From: Symsagittifera roscoffensis
Taxonomy: Eukaryota > Xenacoelomorpha > Acoela > Convolutidae
Direction of reading: 5' to 3'
Length of the DNA: 64,000 nucleotides
Assembly (NCBI RefSeq): GCF_963678635.1
Contig: NC_087066.1
Span: 45,617,225 to 45,681,224 of the forward strand
The notes beneath the pieces are model-generated. The model was not told where the DNA came from. It did not search any database and saw nothing but the letters and a program-made list of their open reading frames with translations. A program made the translations under genes and the position numbers. Of this stretch, positions 33,201-39,212 are shown piece by piece; position 1 is the first letter of the stretch; every line of letters starts with the position of its first letter.

Positions 33201-35197
33201 CGAATACTCTAGAAACACCAGCAGCTTGAATATTTTACACAGAAGCGGAGCAGAGCTTTGCACTACTTGCGATGAAGCACAAATATAGCATTACGAACTA
33301 GCACGCAGAAACTGAGACGAAAATCGAGAAAAATGAAAATGTCGAGAAAAGGGAGATCTACCAAAACTTTCATATCTTACACAAAATTTCTCTTTAAGTT
33401 AATTTTTACAGAAAAAGATGCCAAATAAAACAACAGAACGTTAAATTTGCAAGGGAGCGAATCTTTTGAAGCTGTAACAAAGCTAAAAATTTCAAAGCAG
33501 ACACCCGAGCCAAAAAAATCATAAAAAGCACCCTTTCAAAAGAATCACACGCATCAAGAACTTGTTTCGCTCGTCAAACGGCTAAAATAAAGCCACAAAG
33601 CCGATATGCTACATACAGAAAAACTCGTAATACAGAAATAAGCCGAGTAAAAAAAGAAAAATTAAAATTATAACGAACGAAATTTTTAATATGTCCGATC
33701 AGTCACAAAACTCTTTATACCGACACTACTTTCAAATACAAACATTTCCAACTCATTAGATGTTTGATCGAGGTATTATTTTAGCCTGGGCCTTATTTTA
33801 AAGATTTGATAGGGTTAGCCGGGGCCTTAATTTTTATGCCCTGAATTGTCAGTTAAGACCTCATTTTCCGGTTATATTGAGGTAGGGCTACTTGAGATTT
33901 GATCCGTACAGCATGGAACAAGGCATCTCATCTCCAGTTGGTGAACACTTTTTGCAATGTACTGGTGACAGTAGGAACATCACGTCGGAAATTATTGATA
34001 AATCTATCGACAATGCTTAGCTTTGGCCCCCTCGAAGCTCTGCATATCAACAGCAGGAAGCCAGTGATAAATAAAAAAGACGAATACCGCTCCATCCGTG
34101 TTTAATGTTTTTTTTTGTCTCAACAATCTGATGACTTGAAAATTGTTGTGTTACGTTTCATTTTTACTATTTGTTTTGTTATTTGTTCATAAATATTTTC
34201 TTCATCAGGTACATAGGTTTTAAAACCTGAATGTTTGCATATTTCAGTCTGATGAGGATCTATAATTGATCGAAAAGGTTAACATTGATCGTTTCTCTTG
34301 AACAAAGCTAGTCCTCGGATACAACGAAACCGGCTTTTAGCGGTAAGCGAAAACTTAAGGTATTTCAAGACTTTTATAGAGGGTTTTTCGACCCAATTTC
34401 AAGAGTGATAGAAAATTTTTTAGTGACCTGACCTTAAAGCGGTAACTTTCACTAATCTTAATAGTCCCTGAACCACAATGAGATTGGTGCCACATGTAGC
34501 GAAGTGTAAAATCAAGGAACACTTCGCCTTGAGCCAACGACTATAAAACCTTATTTGCCATGGTCGCGCGAGGCATGTCAGCTACTGTCACAAAGAAGCA
34601 ACTTTACAAAAACTATGCAATGAAATGTGTTACTTAGGCCGCAAAAACTCTTCTCTCATTATTACATAAGTTCTGATTTTCAATAAGAAATAATGAGAGA
34701 TTCAGACAGATTGTTTTTGGCCAGAGATTCAGTTTGACCAGTAGTTAACCTGAAAAAAGTCTGCTCCTATTTTAGAACCCTTGCTATCACAAGCATAATA
34801 AAAAGAAACGATTTGATTTGAATTTTACAATTTTTTCTTCACTTGTTCCAACAATTGACATGCCGACTAATCAGGCCCTGGCAAACAGATTTTGTCTCAA
34901 TAGTTAACCTTGTAAACCCCTCCGTTACACCATAAAAATAATGCGTATGCTAGGAGAGAAGTATAAAAAGCCTAAACTAATATGCCGAAAGCTGACACAA
35001 CTACGAAGTTGGACATTTTCTTTATCTTTAATTCTCAAATTCCAGCCTAAACATGAAATAAGAAATAAAATTAAATTCAAAATGCTTACTTGTTGTTTGA
35101 CAGATGAAATAATATCGTCAGTTCGATTGTCTTCAAATTCGCTTTGCTCTCTTGCTCTTCTGAGTTGGTCCATCAGCTGCTGCTCCGCCGACACCAT
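3059..35197 (-). CDS. CTNND: delta-catenin (p120/ARVCF/CTNND family), 15 coding exons, 3' end missing
   Basis: This family binds the juxtamembrane tail of classical cadherins through Armadillo repeats, stabilises adherens junctions and modulates Rho GTPases; some members enter the nucleus. I joined 15 exons by splice sites and phase: 35197-35090, 20188-20117, 19871-19831, 19472-19217, 19047-18902, 18134-18027, 16729-16485, 15734-15492, 10689-10096, 8291-8035, 7351-7235, 5405-5191, 4209-4092, 3871-3672, 3254-3059. They sum to 2916 nt (972 codons) with no internal stop. Residues about 25-60 form the coiled coil (IISSVKQQ, then a Glu/Lys/Leu heptad stretch), followed by LGSET as in CTNND2. A low-complexity linker runs to about residue 604, and Armadillo repeats follow from RWRNPNLIEIL onward (NAAAYLQHL, CCAILWNISS, RNATGCLR, ENCICIIRNL, SNPDTLEAAAGTLQN). 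All introns are GT-AG except possibly the one after exon 6. The C-terminal repeats and tail are not seen. Family assignment is firm; exact vertebrate paralogue equivalence is not claimed. Confidence 0.92.
3283..3350 (+). repeat. tRNA-like SINE fragment
   Basis: An A-box-like TGGTGAGGCGGCTAAGG and a B-box-like GGTTCGAGGC are about 30 nt apart in intron 14. The pair has tRNA promoter spacing, but the stems look unpaired, so a SINE piece is more likely than a tRNA gene. Confidence 0.4.
3672..3871 (-). CDS. CTNND: delta-catenin exon 14 (Armadillo repeat plus basic insert)
   Basis: The exon begins AVENCICIIRNLTFHLAAE after acceptor TTTAG and ends PKKNKP followed by AA|GTAAGA. The match to VENCVCILRNLSYRLAAE of vertebrates is strong. 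After it comes a long polar loop ending in a Lys-rich cluster, at the same place as the Lys-rich (putative nuclear localisation) loop of CTNND2. Confidence 0.94.
4092..4209 (-). CDS. CTNND: delta-catenin exon 13 (Armadillo repeat)
   Basis: The acceptor CGCTAG and donor AGG|GTCAGT bound 118 nt. The exon completes RNLS after exon 12 and encodes RQTRHLIDALIHVLNLA, the counterpart of the DGLTDALLYVI helix in vertebrates. Phase is one base in and 0 out. Confidence 0.93.
4475..4862. mobile_element. hAT-like MITE with perfect 8-bp target-site duplication
   Basis: The element proper is 4483-4854 (372 bp). It begins CAGGGGCGGATCTAGG and ends TAAATCCGCCCCTG, imperfect terminal inverted repeats of about 14-16 bp. 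It is flanked on both sides by ATTTTGAC (4475-4482 and 4855-4862), an exact 8-bp duplication typical of hAT transposition. It has no transposase and lies in delta-catenin intron 12. Confidence 0.9.
5191..5405 (-). CDS. CTNND: delta-catenin exon 12 (Armadillo repeat and inter-repeat loop)
   Basis: The acceptor is TTGTTACAG and the donor is CTCAG|GTATGT. The exon encodes LKVIVDTAVVPESAWLEYE, a Pro/Ser-rich insert, and then FRNATGCLR, a near-invariant family motif (RNATGCLRN). It leaves two bases. The insert length resembles the loop found here in vertebrate delta-catenins. Confidence 0.95.
5521..5740 (+). repeat. Interspersed repeat family with AGCACAGA…GTT head, copy 1
   Basis: It begins AGCCGGTTGCTGCGCAAG followed by AGCACAGATGTT, matching similar heads at 6292, 11643, 12650 and 28851, and inverted near 25165. 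A downstream tract around a GTGGTGTGAT motif is also shared. Family identity is unknown; no coding capacity is visible. Confidence 0.55.
6285..6480 (+). repeat. Interspersed AGCACAGA family, copy 2
   Basis: The head AGCCGGTTACTGTGTAAG is followed by CCCAGAATGTTCCGACCA, then a GCGTGGTGTGATAAAAGG segment. Both parts occur in the same order in the copy at 11643. A C16 homopolymer (6241-6256) and an AC-rich stretch lie just upstream. Confidence 0.6.
7235..7351 (-). CDS. CTNND: delta-catenin exon 11 (Armadillo repeat)
   Basis: This 39-codon exon, phase 0 at both ends, lies between acceptor ATTTTAG and donor CCA|GTTAGT. It encodes IPMLARMLSTSPDPEIQELC and then CAILWNISS, corresponding to the VLWNLSS helix of vertebrate family members. 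Confidence 0.93.
7580..7990. mobile_element. GC-rich inverted-repeat element next to exon 10
   Basis: Around 7588-7662 the text reads GTTGAAACCGGGC and GGCCCGGGCCTGG. Around 7887-7982 the complementary CCCAGGCCCGGTTCC appears, giving imperfect inverted ends in an otherwise AT-rich intron 10. The element starts about 45 bp from exon 10's donor. It contains a minus-strand stretch of about 40 sense codons at about 7750-7870 of unknown origin. Confidence 0.5.
8035..8291 (-). CDS. CTNND: delta-catenin exon 10 (Armadillo repeats 1-2)
   Basis: The acceptor GCATTTAG is followed by AT CAG CGC TGG. The exon encodes RWRNPNLIEILEYL and NAAAYLQHLTYED, then LDSTEPEMKKHLLGILRNMSFG, ending ENK|GTTCGT. NAAAYLQHL is diagnostic of the p120/plakophilin subfamily first repeat. 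It leaves at phase 0. Confidence 0.95.
8292..10095. other. delta-catenin intron 9; no gene seen
   Basis: AT-rich intron. At about 8880-9150 it carries a diverged copy of a repeat also seen at 21820-22070 and 30065-30800 (shared TTGATGAACATTAACC-type and GAAAAAGTAAGTTTGAGC text). Nothing else is supported. Confidence 0.5.
10096..10689 (-). CDS. CTNND: delta-catenin exon 9 (long linker up to the Armadillo domain; possible alternative first exon)
   Basis: This is the longest exon (594 nt if spliced at ACAG|ATCC). It encodes a Ser/Pro/His/Asn-rich linker (PHPAVSATGTP, HHPHHPATL). It ends G|GTATGA, and its last base plus exon 10 makes the Asp before QRWRNP. An ATG at 10699 lies in the same frame, preceded directly by a TGA. 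The segment could therefore either be spliced from exon 8 or start a shorter isoform that lacks the coiled coil. A pyrimidine-rich acceptor-like site at about 10713 would be out of frame. Confidence 0.85.
11643..11935 (+). repeat. Interspersed AGCACAGA family, copy 3
   Basis: It begins GAGCCGGTTACTGTACAA followed by AAGCACAGAATGTTCC and continues with CTGCATGGTGTGATAGGATC, parallel to copy 2 over about 250 bp at reduced similarity. It lies in delta-catenin intron 8. Confidence 0.6.
12055..12130 (-). repeat. tRNA-derived SINE-like fragment
   Basis: The minus strand has GCAGGTTCGAATCTGAG (B box) about 35 nt after GTGGCTGGGTGTGAG, with tRNA-like spacing. Adjacent sequence matches that beside the 2.6-kb copy, which points to one SINE family. 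Confidence 0.5.
12238..12312 (-). repeat. tRNA-like element
   Basis: The minus strand reads GTAGCGTAGAGTTAGG (A-box-like), then GAGGGTTCGAACCTGG (near-perfect B box). This is the most tRNA-like of the intronic pieces. Without a folding check I call it a SINE head or tRNA pseudogene. Confidence 0.45.
12645..12790 (+). repeat. Interspersed AGCACAGA family, copy 4 (diverged)
   Basis: GACTGTTGCTTTGCC followed by AGAAGCACAGAAAGTTC recalls the family head. A GCGTGATGAAAGCAACTG tract of the same family lies about 80 bp before it. Confidence 0.4.
13429..13485 (-). repeat. tRNA-like 3' half
   Basis: The minus strand shows GGTGTTCGAGTCCCGG, a strong T-arm/B-box match, preceded by GTACCCTAAGGTCTG. No clear 5' half is seen, so this is probably a tRNA-derived repeat. 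Confidence 0.35.
13617..13866 (+). repeat. Diverged direct repeat, unit A
   Basis: It runs from TGCGATACAATTAAAAC to GTTAAGCCGAAAACG and resembles unit B at 13986-14229 in the same order (GAGATATTAA, CAAAAAACTAAG, AACAAGCATTGA, CCCTCG). It ends with box-like text GAGCGGCAACTAAGG, suggesting a SINE tail or head. Confidence 0.6.
13986..14229 (+). repeat. Diverged direct repeat, unit B (SINE-like end)
   Basis: This is the partner of unit A. Near its end TGGCCCAGTGGCAAGAAAGG and GGGTCGACCCTCG are about 25 nt apart and resemble tRNA A and B boxes. The 78-codon open frame across it is explained by the repeat and is not called as a gene. Confidence 0.6.
15220..15400 (+). repeat. Degenerate fragment of the hAT-like MITE family
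   Basis: TTGGCGCCAAAGGTGCC and neighbouring GCGCGGTTTTTTGGCAGGCG parallel the inner part of the 4483-4854 element (TTGGCGCCAAAGGCGCC, TTTTTTCGGCGCGCG). The terminal repeats are not preserved. Confidence 0.55.
15492..15734 (-). CDS. CTNND: delta-catenin exon 8 (linker)
   Basis: The acceptor CTTTCAG precedes 243 nt encoding SIQFSPPTSLGRGN… and ending NSYASY before G|GTTAGA. The phases (one base in from exon 7, one base out) fit both neighbours. The segment is polar with RTPRRGE and QQQ stretches and no domain. Confidence 0.82.
16485..16729 (-). CDS. CTNND: delta-catenin exon 7 (Gly/Pro-rich linker)
   Basis: The acceptor is GATTTCAG and the donor is CCAT|GTGAGT, a strong match. It carries 245 nt: one base completes the incoming codon, then 81 codons, then one base out. 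The linker is rich in Pro, Gly, Arg and Tyr (PPSDRRFSGN, GGSRYSGRDEFDSGRGGEGE). Tyr-containing Gly/Arg stretches could be kinase targets, which is inference. Confidence 0.82.
16935..17109 (-). repeat. Truncated hAT-like MITE copy
   Basis: The right end reads GAAAATCCTAGATCCGCCCC and then TG, the inverted terminus of the 4.5-kb MITE. The left part (TTTTGAGATATCCATTTTTG) matches the inner right arm of that element, but its terminus is lost. It lies in delta-catenin intron 6. Confidence 0.7.
17560..17955 (+). repeat. Degenerate hAT-like MITE relative
   Basis: CACTAAAAAGATCC with TTTTCTGCGCCCCAGGC parallels CACTAAAAAGGCCCCTG with CTTTCTGCGCCGCAGCC in the intact MITE. The stretch ends with CCCCCTAAATCCGTCCG, a mutated terminus. 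No target duplication is seen. Confidence 0.5.
18027..18134 (-). CDS. CTNND: delta-catenin exon 6 (possible cassette exon with GC donor)
   Basis: The acceptor GTTTCAG precedes an open segment encoding RYNFGVVTAEQRVN and so on. To stay in frame with exon 7 it must end at ATGAG|GCTAGT, a GC-AG intron. The GT four bases further on would put exon 7 out of frame at once. The exon is 108 nt, a multiple of three, and exon 5 also joins exon 7 in frame, so it may be a skippable cassette. Confidence 0.65.
18902..19047 (-). CDS. CTNND: delta-catenin exon 5 (linker)
   Basis: This 146-nt exon lies between acceptor GCCAG and donor GG|GTTAGT. It enters at phase 0 and leaves two bases. The product is polar and Ser/Arg-rich (for example SSRRNSPRG), with possible basophilic kinase sites as in the linkers of vertebrate homologues. 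No domain is visible. Confidence 0.82.
19217..19472 (-). CDS. CTNND: delta-catenin exon 4 (Ser/Gln-rich linker)
   Basis: The acceptor is TTTCAG at 19474-19473 and the donor is CAG|GTAAAA at 19216. It enters needing two bases and leaves at phase 0. The encoded linker is rich in Ser, Asn, Pro and Gln, including a short Gln run (SQQQQPTQQS), and has no recognisable domain. Confidence 0.85.
19831..19871 (-). CDS. CTNND: delta-catenin exon 3 (LGSET segment)
   Basis: This 41-nt micro-exon begins after an acceptor ending TTTTAG and ends at AG|GTTAAT. It encodes VELGSETASLRSI and leaves two bases for the next exon. LGSET directly after the coiled coil matches vertebrate CTNND2. Other donors nearby would shift exon 4 into an early stop, so this donor is chosen by phase. 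Confidence 0.75.
20117..20188 (-). CDS. CTNND: delta-catenin exon 2 (coiled coil)
   Basis: This 24-codon exon lies between an acceptor (…TTTTTTAG) and a GTAACA donor, phase 0 on both sides. It encodes alternating Leu and Glu/Lys residues (LSKQLEEERKTLAEQLEQ), the hallmark coiled coil of this family. It is too short to be seen as an isolated ORF; identity comes from the match to the family and the phase fit with exons 1 and 3. Confidence 0.88.
21640..22620 (+). repeat. Degenerate tandem repeat (about four units of 150-350 bp)
   Basis: Units share 'GTCTCGGAA…AAGATGATTTGAGCAGTCA…TTGGAG…GAATTGC…CCTGAGAGTACC' style text, seen near 21720, 22140, 22290 and 22460. Similarity is low, so unit borders are approximate. 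It lies in delta-catenin intron 1. Confidence 0.5.
23920..24700. repeat. Degenerate repeats with AAGCCGA and GCTCGTC motifs
   Basis: The text recurs in blocks: ATTAAGCCGAT, GAAGAAAAAAG, and CCCTC…CTCAAAACACACACA at about 24190-24230 and 24365-24400. A similar block is found at 33540-33680. It looks like a decayed interspersed family with local duplication; no coding capacity is visible. Confidence 0.4.
25153..25420 (-). repeat. Interspersed AGCACAGA family, inverted copy
   Basis: The minus strand reads CTGTTGCTGTGCGTAAGCAC followed by AGAATGTTTCG, the family head. ACGATATATCACCC near 25360 recalls GATATATCACTC at about 6780. It lies in intron 1, upstream of the nested phosphatase gene. Confidence 0.5.
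27840..27951 (+). CDS. PLPP: PLPP exon 1 (start codon, cytosolic N-terminus)
   Basis: The exon begins at ATG 27840 after an A-run and encodes 37 polar residues (MDTPRRSQKS…GRDAERQ), ending CAGG|GTGATT. It leaves one base. Only the acceptor at 28570 (TTTAG|CAGAAG) joins it in frame to the first membrane segment. The stronger-looking acceptor at 28475 (CCTTCCTTCTTTAG) would need a two-base donor that I cannot find. Confidence 0.6.
27840..31429 (+). CDS. PLPP: lipid phosphate phosphatase (phospholipid phosphatase, PAP2 superfamily), five exons
   Basis: This integral membrane enzyme dephosphorylates phosphatidic acid, lysophosphatidate, sphingosine-1-phosphate and similar lipids, usually at the cell surface. 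Proposed exons are 27840-27951, 28570-28799, 29167-29358, 29689-29901 and 31220-31429, giving 318 residues, close to the 285-311 typical of LPPs. Motif C1 (KVVVGELRP, residues about 159-167), C2 (PSGH, about 228-231) and C3 (SRIGDNKHHMRD, about 276-287) are complete with the catalytic histidines. Hydrophobic stretches in exons 2, 3, 4 and 5 fit six membrane segments. Exons 3-5 join in phase 0 with GT-AG introns. The first exon junction is less certain. The gene lies wholly inside delta-catenin intron 1 on the opposite strand. Confidence 0.93.
28157..28305. repeat. Degenerate hAT-like MITE fragment in PLPP intron 1
   Basis: It has GGGGGCGGACGTC at one side and CCCTCGAGAAAATCCTATAT with TCGCC at the other, plus an inner TACTATTTCAAACATCC block shared with the copy at 16.95 kb. 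The ends are mutated and no target duplication is clear. Confidence 0.5.
28570..28799 (+). CDS. PLPP: PLPP exon 2 (membrane segments 1-2, first extracellular loop)
   Basis: It encodes a first hydrophobic segment (MMLFFYLICVAIVAVVINF), the loop KRGFSCSDAEI that parallels the F…C.D..I loop of LPPs, and a second segment (LTGLLIVMFSVLATDII), ending CLDK|GTACAA. If the acceptor at 28475 or 28490 is used instead, the frame stays open upstream and adds up to about 32 residues. Confidence 0.85.
28848..28910 (+). repeat. Interspersed AGCACAGA family, short copy
   Basis: AGCCGACCGCTTTCTGTGCA is followed by GGAAGCACAGAATGTTCC, close to the family head at 6292 and 11643. It sits 50 bp after PLPP exon 2. 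Confidence 0.55.
29167..29358 (+). CDS. PLPP: PLPP exon 3 (catalytic motif C1)
   Basis: It follows TTTTCAG. It encodes a Lys/Glu-rich cytosolic loop, membrane segment 3 and KVVVGELRPDFLEVC, where K and RP form the phosphate-binding KX6RP motif. It ends CAAAAG|GTCAGG at phase 0. Confidence 0.94.
29689..29901 (+). CDS. PLPP: PLPP exon 4 (catalytic motif C2)
   Basis: It follows ATTCCAG. It encodes a Cys-containing extracellular loop (GYLDFCRE, DVCTT), then ERKSFPSGHTAS, the C2 motif whose histidine protonates the leaving group in PAP2 enzymes. Membrane segment 4 follows to INLE|GTACTG. Confidence 0.95.
30065..30465. mobile_element. Fold-back inverted repeat in PLPP intron 4
   Basis: The arm at about 30066-30148 (TTTGAGAAACTGGATCAATA, then GGCTGGAAAATCTGA) is the inverted complement of about 30383-30463 (TATTGATCCAGTTTTCTC, TCAGATTACCCAGC). 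A further inverted match links about 30218-30292 with 30660-30765. Related single copies occur at 8.9 and 21.85 kb. It has no coding capacity. Confidence 0.7.
31220..31429 (+). CDS. PLPP: PLPP exon 5 (catalytic motif C3, last membrane segment, stop)
   Basis: The acceptor TTTCTTTCAG precedes the fifth membrane segment and SRIGDNKHHMRD, an exact SRX5HX3D motif with the nucleophilic histidine. The final hydrophobic segment (LLSLGVAIIFYLFL) and a short tail end at TAG, 31427-31429. Confidence 0.95.
   Translation, partial: LRNTFVRVMSFMWQFFVIAVTLWISVSRIGDNKHHMRDVATSALLSLGVAIIFYLFLRFHNTSRPSKLN
31430..35089. other. delta-catenin intron 1 between PLPP and exon 1; no gene seen
   Basis: AT-rich sequence with repeat fragments at about 33240-33310 and 33540-33680 (AAAGCCGATATG type) and a possible MITE relative at 32280-32480. 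The open frames found (for example 33899-34105) have no recognisable protein features. Confidence 0.5.
35090..35197 (-). CDS. CTNND: delta-catenin exon 1 (start codon, first half of coiled coil)
   Basis: The exon holds 36 codons from ATG at 35197 to a GTAAGC donor at 35089. An in-frame TAA lies about 35 nt upstream of the ATG, which supports this start if the 5' UTR is not spliced there. The last residues, IISSVKQQ, match the conserved start of the p120/delta-catenin coiled coil. It ends at phase 0 and joins exon 2 across an intron of about 14.9 kb. Confidence 0.85.
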
Positions 35198-35839
35198 TTT
35201 GATATGTGTTTTAAGGTTTGTTTGTTAGCGATATTCTTCAACGTTAGATTCGAAACATTTCAACTTAAAATTGAAACCGTATTTGATCTCTATTCATACT
35301 TCAATCTACCAACTCTCAAAAATTGAAACAAAAAATGTGCTACGCCCGCGGAGACATAAACCTAATTTTGCGTGTGGCGGAGCTGCCGACAAAACGCTAA
35401 TTTCTGGTCAAAATCTAACAAAAACTCTATGTTTACTAGAGTTTGCCCACTTTTGCAATGAATGCAAATTCGGAATATCAATCTTGCCGGTCAAAAAATC
35501 AAACAAACACTTTATTCATTTTAAAAAAAGATTGAAAATGAAGTGTAAGAGAAACATTAAAGAAGGTACGGTGCACAGGGTTTTTAAGAGAACAACGGCA
35601 TGGGAATTCTATCATTAATTAATGTTGATCAATAGACAGCAATGGCAAGAAAATCATTACCTTGTGGATTGGTCATCCAAAGTTGAGTCGGGAACACTTA
35701 ACGAAATTTATGGGACAGAGTTTATACCAACTAAGAGGGAAACTAGGGCCACAAATGACAAGCGAGACGAGAAAACCCCACGACGAGCTCATACTTCAAT
35801 CTCGAGGAAATTAGAGTCAATTCACACGCACAAGATGTG

Positions 35840-36020
35840 TTTACAAACCGCTCTTCACTCCCTCAAGTTGTATTTTTCGCATGACCAGAATTCCATTGTG
35901 GTCTACAAATTTTCTTGCCTTGGATTTAAATCCACCTGTATTGGACAAACTGCTCCATAATGAGAATAAAAGTATGATCACGCACAAATCGGAACACACC
36001 AGTAGGCAAACATACGGTGG
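35840..36020 (+). pseudogene. Possible Penelope-like GIY-YIG endonuclease relic
   Basis: The plus strand reads NSIVVYKFSCLGFKSTCIGQ, which resembles the start of GIY-YIG domains of Penelope-like retroelements (VVYKxxC…YIGQT). After two stops and a frameshift comes THKSEHTSRQTYGG, comparable to the following helix. The match rests on about 20 residues. No reverse transcriptase is seen upstream, so it is at best an end fragment. Confidence 0.4.
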
Positions 36021-36712
36021 TGTGGAGACAAAGCGATCATGCGAAGGTGAATTGGGATATAAAAGATAAAGGGCATGGAAACTCCTAGCAAATAAATCTC
36101 TCCTCTTAATTGAAGTAGGAATCGGGTATCACTGCGAATATCGTGCAAGTGCTAAGTTGGAAGTAAAAAATTACAAGTTGCGATAATTCTTTTTTTCTCT
36201 ATATAAAACAATTAACGGTAGTTATAAAAGTTTAAAGAAATAAGCTTTGATGATGATTTTTATGAGTATCAAATGTCCATCTCATATAATACTTGGCAGC
36301 ATCAAAACCTCTTTTACCGTATAATTTTTCGCTTTCTCGTCTCTAAGTTGCTTTTTGCTCTCTCCAGCACCTTGAAATACTTATTTTTTCCTAGCTTATC
36401 CGGATGGTAGAGCAAAGAAAGGCTTAGAAAATGCCTTGCTACCGTTTCAGATATCAAAGAGACTTGGAGGCACTGGGAAAGGGCTCTGAAGTTTATACGA
36501 CTGCATTTGTTTCCAAAACAAGTCCTTCGCTAAGCTCCCTCTTTTTTAATTTTTATTTCAGCTTTTCAGCTCCCTTTGGTTCTTAGAGATTAACCTTTTT
36601 TTCTCCATCAGAATTTGTTCCCTATCTACTTCGAGTTTTTATTTTATTTTAAACTTTTTTTTTATTTTCAAATTAAATTTAAATTTTATTTTGCTAGGTT
36701 AAACATTCAAAT

Positions 36713-39212
36713 TCAAAATCCCTCCATCCGTTGGAATTCATCATTCAATTTACCGATCTCATCTGGAGACCTTTTCAATTGTTCACCGAGTTGTACACTC
36801 GTTATTCTCAGCTTCTCGCCGTTATCAAGGTAATTTTTGGCATCCCGATTTTTGTGAGTGAAACTTTGAAGTTCTTGGAAAACTTTTGATGACAGACTCA
36901 ACACATTAGGACCACAGTGCAGTTTTTAGCGTAAACACTAACTACCCTGTATACGACTGGCGATACCACGTCTTCAATTTCAATTAGTTTTCGCAAAAAA
37001 AAACTGATTTCCTCCACTACAGGCTCTGCACGTTTCTTCCTCCAAACAAACAAGGTTATTCTTTTACTTGCATATTTTTCTTTCTGGCATTGTTCCTCAA
37101 ATGCATATCAAAACTGTTTTCCACCAACGGATTTAACGTGATTCCCCCATCCTTCATCATAGCTGCAGAGAAAAACATACGCAAATTCAATCTCAAAATT
37201 TTACATAGAACATAAACTGTTAGCATAGTGATTGCATTTTCTATAGCTATTTTTCAATAAAGGAGCATCTGTGTTTCCATTTTTGCCAACTAAGGAAACT
37301 AGTACCAGCTGGATGGTGAAAATTTCAATCCGAATTGACCCAACTGATCTTGAGAGTAAAGTATGTTTAATCTCAGGCAGACTTCTCTTCTTGCTCTTTT
37401 CTTCCTACTGTGTTTCATAAATTGTGATAATTGGCTACCTCTCTAATCTTCATTCCTGAACAAACCTTCACCGGCTAAATAATATGAGCTGTGAAATGCA
37501 TGATTTTTGCCGGTTGCTCCAATCCTATTGGGCGTGGGAATCAAACTCAATTGTATTGCATATGATGCACAGGATACATTACCTCAAAAGCAAAAGCCTT
37601 AGAATAGAATTCATTGCACATTTTGAGAGTATAGTTGCAAAAAAAACTCTTCTGATTGGGTCCATTTATTTTAACTGCGACTCACTACTAACATTTGCGA
37701 TATCAACCGGTTTTTTTTCTGTTCAAAAGAATGTTTGCCAATTTGACCTGTAATTTTGCAAGTAGATGATTGTACAACCAAGATCCCGCTTTTCTGAATT
37801 GATAAATCAGAGGCAATTTCTTTTCTATGTTGGAATATTCCCCACTTCTAATTTCATCAGTTAAATGTAAAATAATACCAGCTATATCACTTTCGTGCGT
37901 GCTTTTCTAGAATACGTAAGTTATTCTTACCTGTAAAAATTTTCCACTTGCAAAACGTTTCTAACTCACTCTGTATTACGTCTTTAGCGGTTAATCCCAC
38001 AAAGTTGCTGAAAACTAAATAGGGTTTTATTGGATGAGAAAAAAACATCGAGCGATAATTTGTTTTTTTCACGAGTACGTCCTGAAATATGTTTTGATTT
38101 TTTGATTTTTTAAAATTTCCAGGTGAAATACATCTTTTTCCAGACTATTCATTTTTCCCTGATAGATAATTACTGTTTTTGGTTGGCACAAGCACTGCAC
38201 TACTTGTGCCTGACCATTTTGCTAACGAAAACAGTCGTTCTCCAATTGTTTCAATATCGTGCAAGTACGTTACCGGCTCAAATTCAAAATTATTGTTATC
38301 ACAACTCTTCGCTTGTGGAATTCGTACCAAAACACTACCAGTATTTGCATTTCTTACTTTTGCATACAAGGTTCCAATGGTTAATCAACATTGACTAGAA
38401 CTGAGCCCGTAGTTTTTTGGTGAATTTGTAGGTGAATTCTACTTCCACGGAAATACATAATTGACACCTTTATTGTTCCTTTTCCTCATGAAAATTTCTG
38501 AAAAACTTTCATTGAACTATTCGAACTGTCTGATGCTGCAAAACTATCTATTTTCTTCTGAGGTATTCATATATCCTCATTTCCAAAACGTGACTTTTTT
38601 TTACCGTTTTTGCATCCCATATTTCTAACAATCTGGTTCACTGAGTGGATAGAAGGTTTAAAATGGGAATAATCAAGCAGATATGTTGCATCGTCCCACC
38701 AGATGCTGCTTAAAGCACCGTCACGGAACACAAAGCCAAATAAATGCAATACTTTAATCTCACTTCTGATGCTACCTGTTTAAGCAACAGCTCTTCTCAT
38801 TTTAGCATTTCAGGTTTCCCTTTTGTTTGAGTACAATTACTTTTATCACTCAATGATACTTTTTCAGTCCTAATTGTGTTTTCGAAACCATTTGATTATA
38901 AAATTTCGGCGGTCAGACATAGCAGTTTTATCATCAACCCAGCAATGAAAGCTTTCTGGTTTTTCCATTATGAGGATATGCATTTTGTTTTCACGAGTTT
39001 ATTACCTAAGCAGAAGCACTATTATTATCATTAGCATCATCTGAGGTTTTTTTACAACAAATAGTCCCTGAATCTTTTCGGCGATGACTTTTCACTCGGA
39101 TTTCTATTGATATAGCGTTTATTATCTCCCGTTCCCTTCTATGATGTCTTTTTTTCAGGGGTAAAAAGACTAGGAGTTTTTCTTTTCGGGTTGGCATTGG
39201 GAAACTCAACAA
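36713..39212 (-). pseudogene. Broken reading frames 3' of the Gypsy integrase, unknown identity
   Basis: Minus-strand frames at 39212-39006, 38749-38567, 38369-38145, 38072-37887 and 36904-36713 look like remains of one or more proteins. Examples are IWWDDATYLLDYSHFKPS and FEFEPVTYLHDIETIGERL. They lie in the same orientation as the Gypsy element and just downstream of its integrase. They could be an env-like or accessory frame, or a second element. I do not recognise the family. Confidence 0.35.
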
